Under the pieces are notes generated by a model that was not told where the DNA came from, searched no databases, and worked only from the letters and a program-made list of their open reading frames with translations. From positions 1 through 25,960 of IMG/VR virus record IMGVR_UViG_3300033571_029436: DNA of 25,960 nucleotides; one strand, written 5' to 3'. Positions 21,603-25,960 of this stretch are shown one piece after another. A program made the position numbers and the translations under genes. This DNA is from a virus. The first letter of the stretch is position 1, and each line of letters begins with the position of its first letter.

Positions 21603-22684
21603 TATTTAAATGCTCGTAAAAGAACGCACTCTTCATTTATTCGACCATTTACCTTAGACTCTTTAGTTGAAAGATCGGTAAATAATTTTCGTAGCTGAAC
21701 TTTTCCGCTAGTTAATACTGCTGGGATAGTTACTTCAGGTTTTCGAAGCGCTTTTTGTTCGCACATATCAGGGTCGTAGTTTTGCAGAGTAGATCCTTTC
21801 ACTTGTATGCCGGATGCAGAATCAGTACGGTAAACAGATAGTTTCTTGTACTTAGTATTATATACCCATACCTGCGAAGCTCCAACTAATTCTGTTGGAG
21901 AGATTGATTTTATCTTAAGTTCACTATCTTCTTTTTTAAACTTAAGTTTAGAAGTCTGCTGTAGTGGGGACTTAGCTTTTTTTATTCTAGGTTTACGATT
22001 GGCCTTTTTAAACTCACCATATCGATTTACGTCCTCTAACCATTCTCCCATTAGTTTAATTAATGCAGTAATCTTACGTTTACCTAGATTAGAGTAACCT
22101 TCTTTAACTAAATCATCAGTTGACTCATAAACCATAATATACTCGGCTGCTTTTGACTTTATAAAAGTATCTATAAACGGAACATATGGCTGTGGAATTT
22201 GCCGATATTTTAAATCCTCAAATAGATTTACAGGTTCCTGCCCAATTAAAACAGCATCTATGTAACCTTCAACCTCACCAAGATATTCGTTTACTTTTTC
22301 TTGCATAAAGTCTCGCACTGAAGGTTTAGAAACTTTTTCCTGTTTTTCCGCTTCAAATGGTATTTCTTCTTTATATAAAAATAAATTTTGAAGGTATTCT
22401 TCTAATTTAAGATTATCCTTTTTAGTAAGAATTGTTCCGTTGCTTACCATTCTAGCCAACCACCCGTAGGTAGTTTTAATCATACTATCCGGTACGGTAT
22501 CAAAAACTTTTACTAACTGTTTGTTATGATGAAGAACATAGGAACGAAGATAATTCCTAGCATCTTTTTTTTCTTTTTCCTGGTTATACCAGTTAAAAGC
22601 GGTAGCTAGCTTGCTGGTGTAGTCCGAGCTTTCAAAAGTAAATACAGCCGGCTCGGACCCGTAAGGAGATAAAATTTTGCTCAT
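21602..22684 (-). CDS. Conserved phage protein of unknown function (360 residues)
   Basis: A soluble protein. It opens MSKILSPYGSEPAVFTFESS, has a helical, Lys/Glu-rich first half, then PSVRDFMQEKVNEYLGEVEGYID and LGKRKITALIKLMGEWLEDVNRYGE, a Lys-rich linker (KKANRKPRIKKAKSPLQQTS), and a beta-rich last third (LVGASQVWVYNTKYKKLSVYRTD, then QKALRKPE). Similar proteins occur next to rnh in T4-like cyanophages. The basic linker suggests nucleic acid binding. Function unknown. Its stop overlaps the start of rnh by 1 nt. Confidence 0.8.
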   Translation of the reverse strand: MSKILSPYGSEPAVFTFESSDYTSKLATAFNWYNQEKEKKDARNYLRSYVLHHNKQLVKVFDTVPDSMIKTTYGWLARMVSNGTILTKKDNLKLEEYLQNLFLYKEEIPFEAEKQEKVSKPSVRDFMQEKVNEYLGEVEGYIDAVLIGQEPVNLFEDLKYRQIPQPYVPFIDTFIKSKAAEYIMVYESTDDLVKEGYSNLGKRKITALIKLMGEWLEDVNRYGEFKKANRKPRIKKAKSPLQQTSKLKFKKEDSELKIKSISPTELVGASQVWVYNTKYKKLSVYRTDSASGIQVKGSTLQNYDPDMCEQKALRKPEVTIPAVLTSGKVQLRKLFTDLSTKESKVNGRINEECVLLRAFK

Positions 22685-22685
22685 T

Positions 22686-22979
22686 TTATAAAAATTTTAT
22701 AGATGTTATTGTATCGTATCGAAAAGAACGCCATTCTTGTTTTACAAGATCAAATGCAAAACAAACCTCATCATTTATTTTTCTATCAGTTTTTTTCTCA
22801 TACAACTTTACTAATTCTAATTTAGTAGTACAATTCATTTCACGAACTGTTCCATCTTTTTTAATAAATGTAACTAATGTTGGCCCATACTCTAAATGAT
22901 GTTTAAGCCATTCTCTAAATATTTTTTTATCCTGTTCGTTAAGAGTTTTATAAACTTGACCTTCGCTCATCCTGTCCAT
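22686..22979 (-). CDS. WYL_2/Sm-like SH3 barrel protein (DUF2693 type)
   Basis: A 97-residue protein. After a helical start it has VTFIKKDGTVREMNCTTKLELV, and ends EVCFAFDLVKQEWRSFRYDTI, the typical pattern of the small beta-barrel proteins (DUF2693, also called WYL_2) of T4-like phages. WYL-type barrels bind nucleic acids or nucleotides; this one's target is not known. GAGG 8 nt before the ATG; a second ATG three codons on is possible. It overlaps the end of the next upstream gene by 32 nt. Confidence 0.72.
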   Translation of the reverse strand: MDRMSEGQVYKTLNEQDKKIFREWLKHHLEYGPTLVTFIKKDGTVREMNCTTKLELVKLYEKKTDRKINDEVCFAFDLVKQEWRSFRYDTITSIKFL

Positions 22980-23148
22980 TATCTACCTCTATTTCAATGT
23001 TAGCATCGTCCCATCCATGCTTCCAAGCATCATAACACCCTGAATCAAAATCGTAGACGTATGGGTTAACGTAAATATCGCTCATACGAGCATCCCAGCC
23101 CTGAGTATAGCATCTACTATAAGTATCATCTACTTGAAATAAGCTCAT
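22948..23148 (-). CDS. Small acidic protein with RMF-like pattern
   Basis: A 66-residue protein from the ATG at 23148; a TTG nine codons earlier has no support. The core reads YSRCYTQGWDARMSDIYVNPY, followed by CYDAWKHGWDDANIE. The spacing Y..GW.AR....NPY.....Y.AW..GW..A resembles ribosome modulation factor (G..AG.....CPY.....W..GW..A), but the protein is acidic where RMF is basic, so ribosome binding is uncertain. No ribosome site; TATAAT 6 nt before the ATG predicts a leaderless mRNA. Confidence 0.6.
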   Translation of the reverse strand: MSLFQVDDTYSRCYTQGWDARMSDIYVNPYVYDFDSGCYDAWKHGWDDANIEIEVDNGQDERRSSL

Positions 23149-23154
23149 ATAATT

Positions 23155-23183
23155 ATTATAAGCTATTAAAACCAAAAAAACAA
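23155..23183 (-). promoter_or_regulatory. Sigma70-like promoter (TTGTTT-17-TATAAT) for the RMF-like gene
   Basis: A perfect TATAAT (23160-23155) with TTGTTT 17 nt upstream (23183-23178). The start would be the A of the ATG at 23148. The -35 box is weak and falls within the end of the upstream gene's 3' flank. Confidence 0.45.
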
Positions 23184-23186
23184 GAG

Positions 23187-24068
23187 TTACTTTCTACGTT
23201 TAAAGACCTTATCTAATATGTCTGTTGGTATTTCGTAAATTTTATTTTTTTCTACAGTAATATTTTTATCTTCTTGTGGGTAGGTATAATCATTAATTAT
23301 TTTTTTAGTTTTTCTATCTATTTTACTAGACTTATTAATTTTTTTGGCTAACTGCAATTCTCTATTAGCAGCAATAAGAAGAATGATAGCCAAAGGATCG
23401 AAGACAAGAACAATTAAAATTATTACCGCTCTGACAGCTGCTTCAAGTGTGCTCTCAGACGACTCTCCGTAGATAAGATCAGCAATATACTTGATTGGTC
23501 CAACTTCAGCCGCAATTCGTTTTGATTCTTTTCTAAGCGGACTTGCTTTAAGACTAAGATCCTTAATAGTTGAACTTGCAATACTAATTTCAGAAGCCAA
23601 TCTGCGACGTTCCCCTGTTTGTGAATTACGTAATTTGATAGCGGCTTCTGTATCACTCTGATCAACCAGTCTATCGAGAGCATTAAGAGATCGTTGAGCA
23701 TTTTCCATCCTTCTTTTTTCAGAGTTAATTTCGTCGTCAATTATTCTAAGCTCAACGAAGGAGTCTGCACCTATAATTGATTGATCAATATGGGCTTTAG
23801 ATAAAAAACCAAATATACCCATTGACGTAATAAAGGAAAGAGTAACTACTGCGACTAGGAAATAATACTTCATAGATCGAGCAGAAGATTTCCAGTTACG
23901 ATAAAGCCAGGAAGCGCATACTAGCTTGGCAAGCTCTAAGCTAATACCCATAATCATAATAGGAATTTCAGCTGTCGGAAAAATCGCTACTAAACCTACT
24001 ATTGAATAGTAAGCTGCTACCGTTGATAAGAAGAAAGCGGTAGAGAAGAGAAGGTAAATAAAAGTCAT
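23187..24068 (-). CDS. Membrane protein with cytoplasmic or periplasmic coiled coil, unknown function
   Basis: A 293-residue protein with predicted membrane helices at about 2-29, 35-56, 68-89 and 212-235. Between the third and fourth lies a long coiled coil (about 103-190: ELRIIDDEINSEKRRMENAQ, then LRNSQTGERRRLASEIS). The C-terminal tail is basic and disordered. The second helix region is amphipathic with ELAKLVCASWLYRNWK. Similar membrane-coil proteins occur in T4-like cyanophages without known role. It overlaps the GIY-YIG-like gene by 1 nt. Roles in membrane remodelling or superinfection exclusion are possible but unsupported. Confidence 0.75.
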   Translation of the reverse strand: MTFIYLLFSTAFFLSTVAAYYSIVGLVAIFPTAEIPIMIMGISLELAKLVCASWLYRNWKSSARSMKYYFLVAVVTLSFITSMGIFGFLSKAHIDQSIIGADSFVELRIIDDEINSEKRRMENAQRSLNALDRLVDQSDTEAAIKLRNSQTGERRRLASEISIASSTIKDLSLKASPLRKESKRIAAEVGPIKYIADLIYGESSESTLEAAVRAVIILIVLVFDPLAIILLIAANRELQLAKKINKSSKIDRKTKKIINDYTYPQEDKNITVEKNKIYEIPTDILDKVFKRRK

Positions 24069-24493
24069 TACAGTTTATTAAGATGAGATCGATTCACTTT
24101 TACCATTATCCATGTATTATACCATAAATCTCGATTTTCTAAAACTTTTTGAAGAAACTGTTCTTTTGCTTCTAGATAGTTAGTAACACCCTTAGATTTA
24201 CATAGGTGTATAATTTCACGTGTAAAGTTCTCCTTACCCGATATCTCTATATCTTGTTTTAACTCTTCCGATGATGACCAGTAATCTTTCCAGTCACTCT
24301 CTGCCTTATATCTTTTACGAACTTTGTTTACTTGTTTACGTTTAGAAGAGTAGAAGAATTTTTTACCAATATACTTTCTACCATTGGTATTATTTGTAAT
24401 AATGTAGACAAAACCATAATTATCACCAGGGTCAGTAAGAGGTTTATCTTTATAAACCCATTCATTCGTCAAATTCTGTATCGTCATCTTCAT
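24068..24493 (-). CDS. GIY-YIG-like putative endonuclease
   Basis: A 141-residue protein. GFVYIITNNTNGRKYIGKKFF (27-47) fits the GIY-YIG pattern (here FVY...KYIG), then SDWKDYWSSSEELKQDIE and FTREIIHLCKSKGVTNYLEAKEQFL, where a Glu in the last stretch could be the metal ligand. The family occurs widely in T4-like phages as a free-standing single-copy gene and is not obviously a homing enzyme. Start at 24493 (or the ATG at 24487), inside the end of the zinc-ribbon gene. Confidence 0.75.
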   Translation of the reverse strand: MKMTIQNLTNEWVYKDKPLTDPGDNYGFVYIITNNTNGRKYIGKKFFYSSKRKQVNKVRKRYKAESDWKDYWSSSEELKQDIEISGKENFTREIIHLCKSKGVTNYLEAKEQFLQKVLENRDLWYNTWIMVKVNRSHLNKL

Positions 24494-24611
24494 TCTCTTC
24501 TATACTTGAGCCACAGAAAGGACAGAAGTTAACCTCATAATATGTTTCGTCCATAGTGTGTTTTATTTTAAAGTCTGCATCACAATTTTCGCAGGTGTAT
24601 TTAGTTGTCAT
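24462..24611 (-). CDS. Small zinc-ribbon protein
   Basis: A 49-residue protein starting at the ATG at 24611. Two CxxC pairs, YTCENCDADF (Cys7, Cys10) and FCPFCGSS (Cys34, Cys37), should bind one zinc ion. An acidic tail follows (EENEDDDTEFDE). The tail region overlaps the start of the GIY-YIG-like gene by 32 nt. The start codon overlaps the end of the dCMP deaminase gene by 11 nt. Similar short zinc ribbons are found near these genes in T4-like aquatic phages; a transcription or DNA-binding role is a guess. Confidence 0.75.
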   Translation of the reverse strand: MTTKYTCENCDADFKIKHTMDETYYEVNFCPFCGSSIEENEDDDTEFDE

Positions 24612-25068
24612 TTACTTGTTGTACCTCTACCATGCATTGTTTTAAAAAATTTAGACCGGACTCATCTCTATAATTATTTTTATAAAATACTTTTTTTATT
24701 CCTGCAGTGTAAATTATTTTTGCACATTCAATGCAGGGGGAATGTGTAATGAACATATCAGCACCTAGCCCTGATTCGTGGTTACGGGCTAATTTTGCAA
24801 TAGCATTGGCCTCGGCATGAATTACTTCGGGTTTAGTTTTAAGTACATAAGTGGTACCGTCTTCTTCTAAACCGTCATATTGCCCGGGTGATGTAAAGTG
24901 CTTATACTCACATTCATTTGTCCAACCGGAAGGTGTACCGTTATACCCAATACTAATAACCCTATTATCTTTTACTACTATCGCTCCAACCTTTAATCTA
25001 ATAGCATGAGATAACTGGGCGTAAATTTCAGCTACCCTCATGTGTGCATCAATAAATTTTTGCTTCAT
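24601..25068 (-). CDS. cd: Deoxycytidylate (dCMP) deaminase
   Basis: A 155-residue protein of the ComEB/dCMP deaminase family. The zinc site is HAEANAI (His84, Glu86 as proton shuttle) and PCIECAK (Cys112, Cys115). GYNGTPSGWTNECE (41-54) is the typical substrate/regulatory stretch. It converts dCMP to dUMP, feeding dTMP synthesis for phage DNA. It is shorter than T4 Cd (193). It overlaps the desaturase gene by 20 nt. Confidence 0.92.
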   Translation of the reverse strand: MKQKFIDAHMRVAEIYAQLSHAIRLKVGAIVVKDNRVISIGYNGTPSGWTNECEYKHFTSPGQYDGLEEDGTTYVLKTKPEVIHAEANAIAKLARNHESGLGADMFITHSPCIECAKIIYTAGIKKVFYKNNYRDESGLNFLKQCMVEVQQVNDN

Positions 25069-25801
25069 GTTTTTTTCTAAAATCTTCTTGTAAGCTATCT
25101 TTTCTTTCCCATGCTAGTCCGAATTTATTAAATAATTTAAACCACATCCATCCAATATCAAACTCCCACCATTTTCTACTTAATTTAGGATTAGCAGGTT
25201 CGGCGTGATGATTGTTGTGGAATTCTTCACCACCGATGATGATACCCAAAATAGAAATATTACGAGATTTATCTTTTGTATTTGTATTACGATATCCCCA
25301 CCAATGACCGATTCCGTTGACTACCCCCGCCGCCCAAAATGGGATCCAAGCCATTTGAATTAACCAAAGAACAATACCCCAACCATGAAATAATAAAACA
25401 TTAAAAATTAGAAGTAGTGTAAATCCTAATTTATGGTATCTAGAATATAATTTTTTTTCTATCCAGTCTTCCGGGGTTCCAACCCCATACTGATCTACCA
25501 TTGTTTTATCCTTTGTAGCATTAGCATATAAAAATGCCCCTCCAAATAAAACATGCATAATTCCATACACATGTGGTGAGTGTGGATCTTCAGGCTTTTC
25601 GCATAATTGATGATGTTTACGATGAACAGCAACCCATTGCTTTGTAATCATCCCAGTTGTTAGCCATAGCCAAAATCTCATTATGTGCGACAAAGCTGGA
25701 TGAAATTCAATTCCTCTATGAGTTTGCCCTCTATGTAAATAAAGTGTAACACAGACAATTGTAATATGAGTCATTACTAGAAGATACAATAATTCTACCA
25801 T
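25049..25801 (-). CDS. Fatty acid desaturase (delta-9 type)
   Basis: A 250-residue membrane protein with the three histidine boxes of acyl desaturases: HRGQTH (23-28), HRKHH (60-64) and HNNHH (195-199), plus NGIGHWWGYRN (162-172). Hydrophobic segments at about 1-20, 38-52, 82-95, 126-147 and 150-165. It would insert a double bond in host acyl chains in the membrane, perhaps altering fluidity during infection. All iron ligands are present. AAAAGG lies 11 nt before the ATG. Similar desaturases are known in aquatic T4-like phages. Confidence 0.9.
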   Translation of the reverse strand: MVELLYLLVMTHITIVCVTLYLHRGQTHRGIEFHPALSHIMRFWLWLTTGMITKQWVAVHRKHHQLCEKPEDPHSPHVYGIMHVLFGGAFLYANATKDKTMVDQYGVGTPEDWIEKKLYSRYHKLGFTLLLIFNVLLFHGWGIVLWLIQMAWIPFWAAGVVNGIGHWWGYRNTNTKDKSRNISILGIIIGGEEFHNNHHAEPANPKLSRKWWEFDIGWMWFKLFNKFGLAWERKDSLQEDFRKKHEAKIY

Positions 25802-25831
25802 TATGGAATTACCTTTTTTCTGTAGAGTTCT

Positions 25832-25960
25832 TCATTGCAGTCGCTGAAGAAACTTGTTTAGTATCTGTTGGGAGCGTGTTAAAGTAACACGTTCTAATCT
25901 TACGCTAATGTTTGATCGTAGTAAAACTACATTACTGTAATGAAAACTTTTTCTTTTGTA
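25832..25960 (-). other. Possible 3' end of an upstream ORF, with a stem-loop
   Basis: One minus frame is open from the window edge to a TGA at 25834-25832 (42 codons, YKRKSFHYSNVVLLRSNISV onward), basic and without known motifs. Another frame ends at a TAG near 25930 (TKEKVFITVM). I cannot tell which, if either, is coding. A perfect hairpin CGTGTTA-AAG-TAACACG lies at 25875-25891 and a CATTAC/GTAATG repeat at 25930-25942. If non-coding, this is the leader of the desaturase gene. Confidence 0.3.

Noticed and set aside
23423-23740. 105-codon minus ORF within the membrane-coil gene
   Set aside because: It lies wholly inside the 293-residue frame in another register, without ribosome site or motif.
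24068-24493. GIY-YIG-like gene as a mobile homing endonuclease
   Set aside because: It overlaps both neighbours tightly, no intron or disrupted gene is near, and the family appears as a stable single gene in T4-like phages.
1-25960. CRISPR arrays, insertion sequences, integrase or attachment sites
   Set aside because: No regular spaced repeats, transposase or integrase motifs, or flanking repeats were seen on either strand.

Overview
This window looks like part of a T4-type contractile-tailed phage genome, AT-rich and tightly packed, with many ATGA/TAATG overlaps. Recognisable T4-family proteins include gp5, gp27, gp53, gp48/54, gp4, gp26, gp51, gp32, gp59, gp33, DsbA and RNase H. The accessory genes (phoH, flavin-dependent halogenase, fatty-acid desaturase, dCMP deaminase) are typical of phages of aquatic bacteria. 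The window carries no photosynthesis genes. Its tmRNA is circularly permuted and encodes the tag ANDERFALAA, which is of the proteobacterial ALAA type rather than the cyanobacterial type. From this I infer a proteobacterial host, perhaps a betaproteobacterium or alphaproteobacterium; that is an inference only.

Layout. Positions 1-5574 (minus strand) hold a baseplate cluster: gp48/54-like tail-tube cap, gp53, gp27-like hub, gp5-like OB-fold/lysozyme protein, and a separate beta-helical spike protein cut by the window edge. A 42-bp divergent gap with a late-promoter-like motif leads into 5617-10278 (plus strand): gp4 head completion, an unidentified structural protein, a gp19-type tube protein, gp26, gp51 and a tape-measure-like protein. 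The gp26 frame ends in a slippery heptamer that would fuse it to gp51 by -1 frameshifting, the logic of the lambda G/GT tail chaperones. From 10275 to the right edge everything is on the minus strand. First come gp32, two small proteins, gp59 and gp33. A lysis pair follows (three-segment membrane protein and SleB-type hydrolase). Next is an accessory patch with secreted small proteins and the tmRNA. After that come a PD-(D/E)XK nuclease, M15 peptidase, halogenase and PhoH, then a run of small genes including DsbA, a gene with a second dnaX-like -1 frameshift signal, RNase H, several conserved unknowns, a GIY-YIG-like protein, a zinc ribbon, dCMP deaminase and desaturase.

Expression. T4-like late elements (TATAAATA or CATAAATA) lie before gp4, before the gene at 6077, before the tmRNA and before the gene at 18466. 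Three of the four overlap the stop codon of the upstream gene. Four genes have a promoter -10 element only 4-6 nt before the ATG and no Shine-Dalgarno sequence, which suggests leaderless mRNAs. The phage encodes its own late co-activator (gp33) and DsbA, consistent with late-promoter use.

The most unusual items are the phage-borne permuted tmRNA with a late promoter and a micro-ORF in its intervening segment, and the two candidate programmed frameshifts.
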